From: Ketobacter sp036337295
GTDB lineage: Bacteria; Pseudomonadota; Gammaproteobacteria; Pseudomonadales; Ketobacteraceae
Assembly: GCA_036337295.1 (NCBI GenBank)
Contig: JAYZEN010000010.1
Span: 18,395-82,394 of the forward strand
Direction: 5' to 3'
Length of the DNA stretch: 64,000 nucleotides
Below are positions 45,201-53,681 of the stretch, piece after piece (within the stretch, counting starts at the first letter, position 1; each line of letters begins with the position of its first letter). Position numbers and translations under genes: made by a program. The notes under the pieces are model-generated. The model saw only the letters and a list, made by a program, of their open reading frames with translations. It was not told the DNA's origin and did not search any database.

Positions 45201-46249
45201 CCCGCGATCAATTGCTGAAAACACTGGTGACCGAACTGGAACTGGTGGAGGGCGATTCCAACTATCAACCGCTGATGAATTTTATTTATCGGGATCTGCA
45301 ACTTGGCCAAGGCGACGCCGATGATGATGAGCCATCCCAATCCCCGCCATCACTGGGTTTTAACCTGCATGAACTCACGCGCTGGGACAAGCTATTGGAA
45401 GGTTATGCCGATCCTGCGCTTCAGTCCACCATCCATAATCTGAGCCCACTGCTTACCAATCAAAGCCCCCTCTCACAACTCATATGGGCGTACAGTCGCT
45501 GGGCTTCATTGCCGCAATACAAAAATGTACCGGTGTTTCCTGAATCAGCGATGTTCTCCGTGCGCTCTCGTCTGTTTGAACTGCTGCTGGAGGCCAAGAA
45601 CTGCTATGAGAATATTGACGGTTGCCTGGTGAGCTTTGAATCGTTGAACCAGATATTCAGCAGCAAAGTGGAGTTAATACGCTTTGATAGCAACTGTTTG
45701 AAAAGCGTCTACAACGCAGTCTATGCGCACTTTCGCTTGATCAAGGCGATTCAACGCTTTGTGGACAACGACAACCACCTGATGTGTCCACCCATTTGTT
45801 ACGCCTACTATGGAATGTGGAAGGTGCTGTTTCGGTTGGTGGCCCACCTGGCCATTGGTGATCATGAATGCCGCTACTCACTCAACCGGGCCATCGCCAA
45901 GGCCACCCGTCTGCTCTGTGAGCAACACGCCAACGTATCCAAGAAAGACACCCAGTATCGCCCGTTGTACGATTTCTCTAACATCGAAAGCCTGGCCATC
46001 AGCAGCCTGGATACCCTGGGCCTGTTCAAAAAACCCATTGGCTCTGCCAAACGCAACGTGTTTTCCACCAAGTACCTGATCAGCGACGATTACGAAGACT
46101 CCCTGTTCCTGATGGAAACCTATTTTTATAAGCTGATTTCACTGTCAGCGGACACGCACATAAACTTCATCCGTTTTTGTCGCTTCAAGCTGGAGCAGAA
46201 CATCAACAACACCAGAGTGTCCAAGTCGATGCGCCAGACCGTCACCTGA
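42245..46249 (+). CDS. Giant KAP-like membrane P-loop NTPase with TPR-like region
   Basis: 1334 aa. Walker A GYRGSGKT (66-73); two TM helices (about 145-165 and 188-207) inserted between Walker A and Walker B; Walker B VVYIFDELDKI with Asp298/Glu299; a later sensor-like FFFIAGREIFD. Membrane helices between the two Walker motifs are the hallmark of the KAP class. The middle (about 640-740) has TPR-like helices: LADLYRWERKFDKAVQHYDQ, and GNVYEISGAFNNAESYYHHA. The last 500 residues are helical and unrecognised. Likely an inner-membrane signalling or defence ATPase. Many KAP/STAND-type proteins act in phage defence, but there is no nuclease or toxin domain here to confirm this. Monocistronic, and convergent with the GGDEF/EAL gene. 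Confidence 0.8.
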   Translation: MENDEFKHGKQSLEYALPNYTPNTSGKIISESDDHFIGRTKILEKTTTTMHQLDRTGQRRSFLVTGYRGSGKTLFVNKVIREYRQKFGQRIRFQEKITHCQYRECETIYLNLGNSQNLDINPILFDMARQLKARLARINLRTSMVCNVSLGLLLLSFLYLVTWGAANWYPNQVEKLLPASLDFLPALNIASTLTLIEMAYALLVFTYIRNIRKVPKSRFLPQALFRFFNQLKIGRELQQLIDDIDYTVTSDIRATNWALSFRQRRSRRDITERECEIRLIEILDLCKHSGIRVVYIFDELDKISLSDKDQRELIELKDRKNQIDLVLTGLKNIISYGHAYFFFIAGREIFDTYHSEIGKTGNLYENLFDEIINVPSLLKDFSDDQPAYPDSMIERFVISKLYPPVKKDTPIRDDCFTLAFHIKGKFDLSTVDASWVRKHAFLRSFINYLTLRSWGNCKRLNQLFHQYVESRDDQSSLVFSIEDQQRILLGSFLYNALYRSMADKIIRGDDKLVVSTLLIFDHILKFHNTGFSRRHLERVATVLNIHSSPELTDVIDSIINSVLYPYIRHIRNGVHDLRFSSLLSNELKYSSYINPVESALFNFSLGANEDVKLYYLEQISILGDCPSNHQGGLISLAKYHSILADLYRWERKFDKAVQHYDQSIEIYLNAYQQDEANIELHSLIYSLLNAGNVYEISGAFNNAESYYHHALVLLSRFRNHHAYDNRKSPYLSSISQAYMAMSYVQAKSIKNSITTRGAFSLQRPHPESEEALTTEPKYSIEIITGDSSETFTPDDMTLLRIATLKFINHKLDESSEILQELSVKKQSLLQEETVSEYGTDTNVDRHSHFLHAISNVRLLELNLYRRISDVCKPLAMAPSKQSAGEADPKYWDVWISTVKKVIKQYGSDHNGSINNELSLVLEKVPVHAANLCRNNLKIRGMMKILSIFNIKIALTELFPVDLLHFIELDRDHYLPPSIQPHHFRHTRDQLLKTLVTELELVEGDSNYQPLMNFIYRDLQLGQGDADDDEPSQSPPSLGFNLHELTRWDKLLEGYADPALQSTIHNLSPLLTNQSPLSQLIWAYSRWASLPQYKNVPVFPESAMFSVRSRLFELLLEAKNCYENIDGCLVSFESLNQIFSSKVELIRFDSNCLKSVYNAVYAHFRLIKAIQRFVDNDNHLMCPPICYAYYGMWKVLFRLVAHLAIGDHECRYSLNRAIAKATRLLCEQHANVSKKDTQYRPLYDFSNIESLAISSLDTLGLFKKPIGSAKRNVFSTKYLISDDYEDSLFLMETYFYKLISLSADTHINFIRFCRFKLEQNINNTRVSKSMRQTVT

Positions 46250-46289
46250 GTTGAAGCGGCTTGGGCAGAGGCAGGGCATGAAGCGGACG

Positions 46290-49200
46290 TCACGCCACCT
46301 CTTCCTCCTGCCGGATACGGGATGCAAAGTCCTGCACACTCATGGGCCGGCCCAGAAAAAAGCCCTGTACACTGTGACAATTGAGCTGCTTCAGGTAGTC
46401 CAGTTGCAGTTGGGTTTCCACCCCTTCCGCCACCACGTTCAACCCCAACTTATCCGCCATGGCGAGGATGGTCTCAATCAGGGTTTCGCTGGTGGTGTTG
46501 ACGCCGATGCAGTTCACAAAGGAGCGGTCGATTTTCAGTTTGTTGACAGGGAATCGGGTCAGGTAACTCAGGGAAGAATAACCGGTACCGAAGTCGTCGA
46601 TGGAGATTCCGATCCCCAGCCCGGCCAGCTCGTGCAACACTTCCTCCGTGCGGGTGGATTCTGCGGTGAGCAGACGCTCGGTGATCTCCACCACGATGGG
46701 CAGTGTGCGGCACGCCGAGCGCACCAGATCCAGCCACCGATCCAAAGCCTGGTCCTTGGTTTGGAACAGGCGTGGTGATACGTTGACGGACAGCGCGATG
46801 GGCACGGCACGTTGCGCATTGATCGCCGTCAGCGCCGCAATGGATTTGTCCATGATCAGATAATCCAGTTGATTAATCAGTCCGGTTTCTTCTGCCAGGG
46901 GCACAAACTCAGCCGGCGACACCCATTTGCCATCCCGACGCTGCCAGCGGGCCAGGGCTTCACAGGCTGTGGTTTTTCCACTGCGGGTGTCCACAATGGG
47001 TTGCAGATGGAACGTCATTTCCTCGCGATTGATGGCAGTGATCAAGGCGGTGTTCAGCTGATGACGATATTCCGATTGGCGCTGCATCTCATCGGTGTAG
47101 AAGTGCCAGCCATTACGGCCGCTCTTTTTCACTTCATACATGGCCTGGTCCGCGTTGATGAGCAGCTCTTCCGCACTCTTCGCATCCCCCGGGAACATGG
47201 CGATGCCGACACTGGCGCCACTGTACACCTCCACATCATGCAGCTTGAAGGCCTTGCTCATTTCCACGACGATCATCTCGGCAATGTTGGCCGCGGTGCG
47301 TTCGCTGTCCAGATCATTCAGGATCACCGTGAATTCGTCGCCGCTGTGGCGCCCCACCGTATCGGAAGAACGCACACAATGCTGCACCCGACGGGCTGCC
47401 TCACACAACACCAGATCCCCTTCACGATGACCATGGTTGTCGTTGATGGTTTTAAAGTTATCCAGATCCACAAACAGCAGGGCTATTTTTTTGCTGTGAC
47501 GATCGGTCATGGCCATGGCGTTTTGCAGCCGGTCCTGAAACAGCAGCCGGTTGGGCAGGTTGGTGAGGCCATCGTAGTTGGCCTGATGCTCGATTTTGGC
47601 GTCCGCCTGTTTTTGCTGGCTGATGTCCTGTATCGCGCCCACCAGCTCGGCATTACCCTGATCATCGGTGGACGGATCGGCGATCAATCGCAACCAGCTT
47701 TGCTGATCCTTGGATTGCAGTTCCAGATCCAGCGGCTGTACCTGTTGCAGTGCGGTTTTCAGTTCCTGCACCAGCATCCCGCGGGCGCCACTGAACAGTT
47801 CGGCGAACGCTTCTGTGTCCAGTGCCACCTCACTGTAGTCGATGCCCAGCAGGGTTTGGGCCTGTTCCGACAGCTCATAGACCACGCCGGCACTGTTCAT
47901 GCGCCAGCCGCCCACCTTGGCCACCGTTTCCACCTCGCGCAGAAACTCCGCATGGTGCTTCACCACTTTTTGGTAATGACGCCGACTGTTGAAACGCTGG
48001 GTTTGGGAGTACAGCAACAACATGATCAACAACCCCACCAATGCACAGCCGATCCTGACCCCGGTGATGCGGGTCGACAGGCCGGCGTCGGCATCCGCCG
48101 GCATGGCGGCAATCTGCCAGGCGCCACCACCGAAACTCACCGACTGCGTCACCACCCCGGGCTGGTCAAACAGTTCCGCTCTGCCGTAAAAGGTCTCGCC
48201 GTCCTTGCCCAGGCCGTCCTTACCGCGGATGGCCACCTTGAGTTCCAGGGCCGGGTCCAACAAGCCGGCTTCCCGGTACACCGACGCCACGTCAATGGGC
48301 GCCGACACGATGCCCCACAGGCGGTGTTCCCCGCGCTGATTCAACACCCGCACCGGTGCCCGGCTGATTAGGGCCCGCCCACCCTGGACCAGGGTCACCG
48401 GCCCGGCCACCACCGGCTCATTGAACTCAATGGCCCGCAGGATGGCAGGCAGTTGCTGGGGATTGTTGCGATAATTCAAACCCAGGGCGGCTTCATTGCC
48501 GGGCAGGGGATAGATGTACTTGATGACCAGATCCGGCGCCGCCGCCAGGTTGATCAATTGGGGGTCGAGTTTGAGCACGTTCCTGGCGTAATCGTTGAAC
48601 TCCATCTGGGTCAGATCCGGATTGGCGGCGATGAATGCCGCTGCCCCGGTCAGCTCCGCCAGGTTGCGGGAGATCACCTGTTCCAGCCGGGAACGCACGG
48701 TGGCAAGGGTTTCCAGCGTGCTCACCGACTGCTGCACTTTGTGGTCCCGTTCGATCCAGGTTTCCAGACCCTGTTCCGCCAGCAGCAAGAGCAACAGCAC
48801 CACCAGCTGTAATCCATAAGCGGGCTTGCCTGACGCCAGGGCAACCCCCAGGATCACCACCGCCAGCGCCACTACCGCCAGTAACCAATTGAAATTGAGC
48901 CAGTGTTCCTGACTGGCTTTGGGTTTGCTGAACAACAGGGACTCAGGTTCGTATGGGTGTTCTATTTCACCCAGGCGTTCCAGAATATCGTAGGTGCGCT
49001 GCAGGCGTTTCAGATTCACGTGACCCAGCTCCACTGCCGGGTAAAAGGTGTAATCGTCGATGACGCGGGCAAACGCCAGATTGTAGGCGGCAAAGTCATC
49101 ATACCGGTACAGATGGCGGGGCAGCTGCTCCGCAATGCGTTGCGCCACCTCGGCTTTGTTGTCCAGCGCGTAACGCCAGCCCGCCAGGCTGGCCCGGCGA

Positions 49201-49904
49201 AAGCGTTCCACCAGGTCCGGATTGCGGCGCGCCAGGGTGCCGGTGGTATACAGCGAGTCGCCGTAAAACTGCACGCCAAAATCACTGGGGTTCATGATAT
49301 TCAGCTCCAGTCCCAATTCCCTGGCCCGGGTTTCAGCGGATATGCGATAGGTGATCAGCACATCGGCCTTGTTCTGCAGCAAGGTCTCCAGTGTGAGAGG
49401 TTCCTGCACAAACTGGACCCGCCCCGCATCCACCCCGTTCATCATGAACATGGCCCTGGCCTCCAGCGCGGTGTCTTCATCGGATACGGCGGCCAAGCGC
49501 AGGTGAGACACCTGTTCCACATCCTGCAGCGGAGTAGTACTCAAGCTCACCAATGCCGCGGCAGAGCGCTGGAAAATCGGGGCCACCATCACCAGGTCGT
49601 AGCCATGCCCCTTGTTCAGCAGAATGTCATTGGCACCCACCGCAAACTGGGCGCGACCACTGAGCAGTTCCTCCACGGGTGACACCACTTTTCCCGTTGG
49701 TGCCGCCCAGGAGCGAATGTCCACCTCCAGGCCTTCACGGTCATAGTAGCCCTGCCACTGGGCCGCATAGTATCCGGCAAACTGGAATTCGTGCTCCCAT
49801 TTCAATTGCAGGACGACTTTTTCCACTGCGTACGCCGGGCCATACAGGCACAGCAGCAAAAGCACGGATAGGAAATGTCGAATCCAGGGGGCTGTTTGAA
49901 ACAT
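46290..49904 (-). CDS. NMT1-CHASE-PAS-GGDEF-EAL c-di-GMP receptor enzyme
   Basis: 1204 aa. Signal/TM start, then a periplasmic NMT1/THI5-type (SsuA-like) binding domain (about 25-300: LKWEHEFQFAGYYAAQWQGY, GRAQFAVGANDILL). A TM pair lies near 340-385, and a CHASE-type domain (about 390-600) has SRNLAELTGAAAFIAANPDL. After another TM come PAS, then GGDEF with active SGDEF and an RSSD inhibitory site five residues before it, then EAL with CEALARW, DDFGTGYSSLSYL, KIDRSFV and EGVET, all catalytic groups present. Both cyclase and phosphodiesterase are predicted active. The ligand domain suggests sensing of a pyrimidine- or sulfonate-like small molecule. No dedicated transporter is nearby. Confidence 0.93.
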   Translation of the reverse strand: MFQTAPWIRHFLSVLLLLCLYGPAYAVEKVVLQLKWEHEFQFAGYYAAQWQGYYDREGLEVDIRSWAAPTGKVVSPVEELLSGRAQFAVGANDILLNKGHGYDLVMVAPIFQRSAAALVSLSTTPLQDVEQVSHLRLAAVSDEDTALEARAMFMMNGVDAGRVQFVQEPLTLETLLQNKADVLITYRISAETRARELGLELNIMNPSDFGVQFYGDSLYTTGTLARRNPDLVERFRRASLAGWRYALDNKAEVAQRIAEQLPRHLYRYDDFAAYNLAFARVIDDYTFYPAVELGHVNLKRLQRTYDILERLGEIEHPYEPESLLFSKPKASQEHWLNFNWLLAVVALAVVILGVALASGKPAYGLQLVVLLLLLLAEQGLETWIERDHKVQQSVSTLETLATVRSRLEQVISRNLAELTGAAAFIAANPDLTQMEFNDYARNVLKLDPQLINLAAAPDLVIKYIYPLPGNEAALGLNYRNNPQQLPAILRAIEFNEPVVAGPVTLVQGGRALISRAPVRVLNQRGEHRLWGIVSAPIDVASVYREAGLLDPALELKVAIRGKDGLGKDGETFYGRAELFDQPGVVTQSVSFGGGAWQIAAMPADADAGLSTRITGVRIGCALVGLLIMLLLYSQTQRFNSRRHYQKVVKHHAEFLREVETVAKVGGWRMNSAGVVYELSEQAQTLLGIDYSEVALDTEAFAELFSGARGMLVQELKTALQQVQPLDLELQSKDQQSWLRLIADPSTDDQGNAELVGAIQDISQQKQADAKIEHQANYDGLTNLPNRLLFQDRLQNAMAMTDRHSKKIALLFVDLDNFKTINDNHGHREGDLVLCEAARRVQHCVRSSDTVGRHSGDEFTVILNDLDSERTAANIAEMIVVEMSKAFKLHDVEVYSGASVGIAMFPGDAKSAEELLINADQAMYEVKKSGRNGWHFYTDEMQRQSEYRHQLNTALITAINREEMTFHLQPIVDTRSGKTTACEALARWQRRDGKWVSPAEFVPLAEETGLINQLDYLIMDKSIAALTAINAQRAVPIALSVNVSPRLFQTKDQALDRWLDLVRSACRTLPIVVEITERLLTAESTRTEEVLHELAGLGIGISIDDFGTGYSSLSYLTRFPVNKLKIDRSFVNCIGVNTTSETLIETILAMADKLGLNVVAEGVETQLQLDYLKQLNCHSVQGFFLGRPMSVQDFASRIRQEEEVA

Positions 49905-50086
49905 CGGCAGAAAAAGCTCAAACCTATTGGGGAACCATCACCAAAATATAGCCTATAGGCGGCGAAATCACCTGATCTTTCAGTATATTGCCTGTTTTAC
50001 GTTCAATCGGGGATTGTCTTAGAAGGGTAGGGAGAGAGCGCCCGGGAGGGAACGGGCGGTGTTGTGTCCACCGCCCGGGGTCAGGA

Positions 50087-50851
50087 TCAGTCGCCGCCGC
50101 GCAGTTTGGACAACAGGCGCAGCATTTCCAGATACAGCCACACCAGCGTCACCATCAAACCGAACGCCGCATACCACTCCATGTACTTGGGTGCGCCGTA
50201 CTCCACGCCGTTTTCGATGAAATCAAAATCCAGCACCAGGTTCAACGCGGCAATGCCCACCACGAACAGGCTGAAGCCGATCCCGATGGGGCCACTGTCG
50301 TGAATAAAGCCCATGCCCTCAAAGCCGAACAAACGCATGCCGATGTTCACCAGGTAAATCAAGGCAATTGCACCGGTTGCGGCAAACACACCCAGTTTGA
50401 AATTCTCTGTTGCCTTGATCAGGCCGCTGCGATACGCCATCAACAGCGCCAGCAGGGTACAGAAGGTCAGGCCCACCGCCTGCATGACGATCCCGGGAAA
50501 GCGTACTTCAAAAAAACCCGATACCGCGCCCAGGAACAGACCTTCGGACAGGGCATATAACGGCGCGACTATAGGTGCGCTGGTTTTTTTGAAGACGCAG
50601 ATCAGCGCCAGGATAAATCCGCCCACAGCACCTCCGATCATCAGCGGCATCAACAGCGGGCTCATCTCGCCCCCATTCTGCGCTGCCTCGATGGATTCCA
50701 GGGCCATGCCCCAGGTGATCATGGCGGTAATCAAACTCAGGGCCAGCAACATGGCCGTTTTGTTCACCGTGCCCGACAGAGTCATCGGTGGGCCGCTACG
50801 TTCAACGTTCGCAAACGCCTTGTCGCTCAAAGCAGGATTCGAGGTGCGCAT
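50087..50851 (-). CDS. Bax inhibitor-1/YccA-family (Bax1-I) membrane protein
   Basis: 254 aa from the ATG at 50851 (MRTSNPALSDKAF), which has TTGGAG upstream; a longer frame 14 codons earlier has no RBS. About 110 polar and TM residues lead into seven TM helices. The opening MRTSNPALSDKAFANV is diagnostic of the YccA-like branch, and FDFIENGVEYGAPKYMEWYA carries the conserved acidic residues of the C-terminal helix pair. Known roles are vague: interaction with FtsH or ion leak. It stands alone between the receptor gene and the ParA-like ATPase. Confidence 0.94.
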   Translation of the reverse strand: MRTSNPALSDKAFANVERSGPPMTLSGTVNKTAMLLALSLITAMITWGMALESIEAAQNGGEMSPLLMPLMIGGAVGGFILALICVFKKTSAPIVAPLYALSEGLFLGAVSGFFEVRFPGIVMQAVGLTFCTLLALLMAYRSGLIKATENFKLGVFAATGAIALIYLVNIGMRLFGFEGMGFIHDSGPIGIGFSLFVVGIAALNLVLDFDFIENGVEYGAPKYMEWYAAFGLMVTLVWLYLEMLRLLSKLRGGD

Positions 50852-50957
50852 AAGTACTCCAACAGGATAATCAGGAATCGTAACCACAGCCAAAGCGGCC
50901 GCTGGTTACGATAAGCATAATAGGTGATGGGGGAATGGGCAAACCCCGGGCGGGTGG

Positions 50958-51662
50958 CTACGGTTTCTCACCCAAAACCCGATCCAACTCCCCATAGGCC
51001 TTGCTCAGCCACACCCGCACCCGCTGGCGCTCCAGCATCCCCAGCGTGGGGCCGACGGCTTCATCTTTATTGTTGGCGGCAGCCCACAGGCTGGCACCGA
51101 TGCGGTCGATTTTGCGCATGGAGGCGCCGTGCAGTTCCGGCAGGTCGATGATGGTGGCGCCGTAGGCTTCCGCTTTTGCCTTGGCCTCGGATTCATTAAA
51201 GAACGCAAAGTCACTGCCGCGCCCATGGTTGCGCACGATCACATAGGCGGGCCGGGGGCCGTAGGTGTCCAGAGTCTTTTCCAACAGGCGCACGGAATCG
51301 GTGCCGTCGTCCATCACATGCCAGAGGGTGACCACCAGGCCCATCTCTTCAGCAAACTCCACCAGGCCGCTTTCCTCAATCCAGCGATCCACATTACGGG
51401 CAGACTGGGCCGCCAGATCCACCAGCACATCGCAACCCTGTTCGGCGCAGGTCTCGGCAATCTGATCTGCACTGTCAAACCGGCTCACGTCCACCGGCTT
51501 CGAATAATCACCGTAGTAGCGAATCAGGGCACCGTGGGACAGGTCCGCATCGAAGGCACTGAATGGCTTGTTGCGATCGATATAGTACTGAGCCAGCACC
51601 CGCGCCAGCACGGATTTACCCACGCCCCCTTTTTCTCCACCTACAAAATGGATGCGATTCAT
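50958..51662 (-). CDS. ParA/MinD-superfamily ATPase (deviant Walker A)
   Basis: 234 aa. Deviant Walker A GEKGGVGKS (signature Lys11 and catalytic Lys16), switch II-like DVLVDLAAQSARNVD, and a Walker B-like hydrophobic strand. It has no HTH domain, no membrane-targeting helix and no ParB-like neighbour, so it is not a plasmid partition gene as it stands. Relatives of this short type sit in mobilisation or chemotaxis/envelope loci. The cargo is unknown. Separated from arfB by 115 bp. Confidence 0.85.
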   Translation of the reverse strand: MNRIHFVGGEKGGVGKSVLARVLAQYYIDRNKPFSAFDADLSHGALIRYYGDYSKPVDVSRFDSADQIAETCAEQGCDVLVDLAAQSARNVDRWIEESGLVEFAEEMGLVVTLWHVMDDGTDSVRLLEKTLDTYGPRPAYVIVRNHGRGSDFAFFNESEAKAKAEAYGATIIDLPELHGASMRKIDRIGASLWAAANNKDEAVGPTLGMLERQRVRVWLSKAYGELDRVLGEKP

Positions 51663-51777
51663 GACAGTGATTCCTCTCGTTGACTGCTGGATGGGTTGAT
51701 TACGTCAATATTGGACGGGAGCAGATATTGCTATACAAATATGAGCGTTAGATGAACCCTAAACCATCCCCGGGGTA

Positions 51778-52191
51778 TCAATCAACAGGCTTGCCACGCA
51801 AGGCTTTAATTTTGCCCCGATGGGTCTTGCTGTCGACACGGCGTTTCTGCGAGGCACGGGTGGCTTTGGTGGGGCGGCGGGCTTTTTTTACCACCGTGGC
51901 GTTGCGAATCAATTCCACCAGGCGCGCAATGGCATCCTCCCGGTTTTTCTCCTGGGTGCGATACCCCTGGGCCTTGATGACGATCACGCCGTCTTTGCTG
52001 ATGCGCTGGTCGGACTGGGTCAACAGGCGCTGTTTATAGGCGTCCGGCAAGGATGACGCCTGAATGTCAAAACGCAGGTGAATGGCGGACGACACCTTGT
52101 TCACATTCTGCCCGCCGGCGCCCTGGGCACGAATGGCGGTGATCTCGACTTCCTCGTCGGGAATGGATACCAAGTGATTGATCACGATCAT
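51778..52191 (-). CDS. arfB: Alternative ribosome-rescue factor B (ArfB/YaeJ)
   Basis: 137 aa from MIVINHLVSIP; an ATG two codons earlier is disfavoured by comparison with E. coli YaeJ. GGQ motif at 26-28 within TAIRAQGAGGQNVNKVSSA, which hydrolyses peptidyl-tRNA on stalled ribosomes. The basic C-terminal tail (KKARRPTKATRASQKRR) inserts in the empty mRNA channel. The sequence is close to the E. coli protein throughout. It lies directly downstream of the GlxA-type regulator (14 bp), possibly on the same transcript. Confidence 0.97.
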   Translation of the reverse strand: MIVINHLVSIPDEEVEITAIRAQGAGGQNVNKVSSAIHLRFDIQASSLPDAYKQRLLTQSDQRISKDGVIVIKAQGYRTQEKNREDAIARLVELIRNATVVKKARRPTKATRASQKRRVDSKTHRGKIKALRGKPVD

Positions 52192-52205
52192 AGGCAATAC
52201 TGAAA

Positions 52206-53294
52206 TCAGGCTTCGAACGCCATGCTTTCCTCTTCATCATGTTCATCATGGGTGTACACCTTCACGCCGAAACGACGCCGGTATTCGCTCATGGTCAAAC
52301 CGGTGTGGCGCTTGAACAAACGCTGGAAGGAACTCAGATCCTCGTAACCGGCTTCCCATACAATTTTGTTCACCGGCTCGGGGGTCAGTTGTAAGGAATG
52401 CATGACGGATTCAATGCGCACCCGCTGCACAAACTGCATGGGGGTCATGCCCAGTTCCCGCTGGCAGGTTCGGTTCAGGGTCCGTTCCGACAGGGAGGTG
52501 GCACCGGCCAGATCCGAGAGCGTCAAGGCATGGCGAAAATGCTGCGCCACATACTGTTTCATCATTTCCATTTTGGGGTGCTCATAACGCACGTCCAGCG
52601 CGCCGCGAAAATACACCGCCTGGCGCTCACCCTGGGTGTCCAGCAACAGCATACGGGACGTTTCCATGGCCACATCGCTGCCCAGGTGCCGCTGGATCAA
52701 TTGCTGCAGCAACATGGTGTAGATGTTGCCACCCCCGGCGGTGATCACTGCGCCATGTTCCACCATGGATTCATCCACCCGCCATTGCACCTGTGGAAAG
52801 GCCTGCTGCGCCACCTGCTCGATGGCCCAGTGGGTGGTGGCCGGTACGCCCTGCAACAATCCCGCGTCCGCCAGCAACAGGCTGCCGGTGCAGGTGGAGG
52901 CGATCTGGGCCCCATGGGCATGGGCCTGCTGCAGCCATTCCGCCATGGGGCGACAGGCCTGAAGCCAGGCCTGCAAGCTGCCCCCGTCAATCACCGGCGG
53001 CGGCCCGGCGGGCACCAGCACCAGATCCACCTGATCCGGTGCCGGCAACGTATTCACCTGCTCCACCCTGGCCCCGGAGAAGGACTGGGTGCCCAGCGCA
53101 TCCAGTCCCACCAGCTGGGCACTGAAGTGCTTTTTGCGCACGCCAAACTGCGAGGCACAGTAGTTGGCCACCATCAGGCTTTCCTGCATGGCGAACACGC
53201 AGGACAACAAGCCCATGGGGAAGGTAAGAATGGCGACCCGGATGTCGTTGCTGTGCTGTTCGTTGTCGTTTCTGCTGTCCATTTTACCTGTCAT
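52206..53294 (-). CDS. GlxA-family AraC regulator (DJ-1/PfpI + HTH)
   Basis: 362 aa. N-terminal PfpI-like amidotransferase fold (about 18-200) with an intact nucleophile elbow ASTCTGSLLLADAG, unlike the Ser variant at 12089. C-terminal AraC DNA-binding pair: LTLSDLAGATSLSERTLNRT and VNKIVWEAGYEDLSSFQRLF KR. This is the FtrA/GlxA/CdhR-type architecture; some members control catabolism of quaternary amines. The tail EEESMAFEA extends past the HTH. Divergent from the small membrane protein gene (163 bp). Confidence 0.94.
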   Translation of the reverse strand: MTGKMDSRNDNEQHSNDIRVAILTFPMGLLSCVFAMQESLMVANYCASQFGVRKKHFSAQLVGLDALGTQSFSGARVEQVNTLPAPDQVDLVLVPAGPPPVIDGGSLQAWLQACRPMAEWLQQAHAHGAQIASTCTGSLLLADAGLLQGVPATTHWAIEQVAQQAFPQVQWRVDESMVEHGAVITAGGGNIYTMLLQQLIQRHLGSDVAMETSRMLLLDTQGERQAVYFRGALDVRYEHPKMEMMKQYVAQHFRHALTLSDLAGATSLSERTLNRTCQRELGMTPMQFVQRVRIESVMHSLQLTPEPVNKIVWEAGYEDLSSFQRLFKRHTGLTMSEYRRRFGVKVYTHDEHDEEESMAFEA

Positions 53295-53457
53295 CTTGTC
53301 AATCCTGCCAATTCAGAAGCGGATGAGGTGAGCTTAGCCTAGCAATGTCGACCAAGACAACCGGGCAAACGCCATTATTCGCCAAATTTTATTTTGAGTG
53401 TGCTGTGAACACTTGAAAGGATTTCACTCAGCCTGAAACAGGCAACAGGAGGACACC

Positions 53458-53616
53458 ATGGGATACGTATTTGTCATTTTCGGATCACTGATCGCACTGA
53501 ATTTCGGCTTTGGCGTCAAGATGTCGGACGCCACGTACTCCACCTGGGACGCAGAATCCAGGGTGGAAGTGGAGGCGGTGGAAAATACACCCCGCAAGCA
53601 GCAGGATGGGGAGTGA
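53458..53616 (+). CDS. Small single-TM membrane protein, 52 aa
   Basis: ATG with a near-perfect RBS (AGGAGG, 5 nt spacing). It is predicted as one N-terminal helix (GYVFVIFGSLIALNFGFGV) followed by an acidic tail (DAESRVEVEAVE) and basic/Gln residues (PRKQQDGE). No family recognised. It is divergent from the GlxA-type regulator, which could regulate it. The strong RBS argues for a real gene despite the size. Confidence 0.65.
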   Translation: MGYVFVIFGSLIALNFGFGVKMSDATYSTWDAESRVEVEAVENTPRKQQDGE

Positions 53617-53681
53617 TTTTAGATCTACAGAATCGAAATGTGTGGAGCTGAGGCTCGGCCAATCATCTCTATTTGGAGAGC

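Noticed and set aside
46812..48371. 519-aa plus-strand ORF opposite the GGDEF/EAL gene
   Set aside because: Composition is His/Gln/Gly-rich as expected for the antisense of this gene. All functional motifs are on the minus strand.
50958..51662. Plasmid-type ParA partition locus
   Set aside because: No ParB, centromere-like repeats or replication gene next to it. Flanked by chromosomal genes such as arfB.
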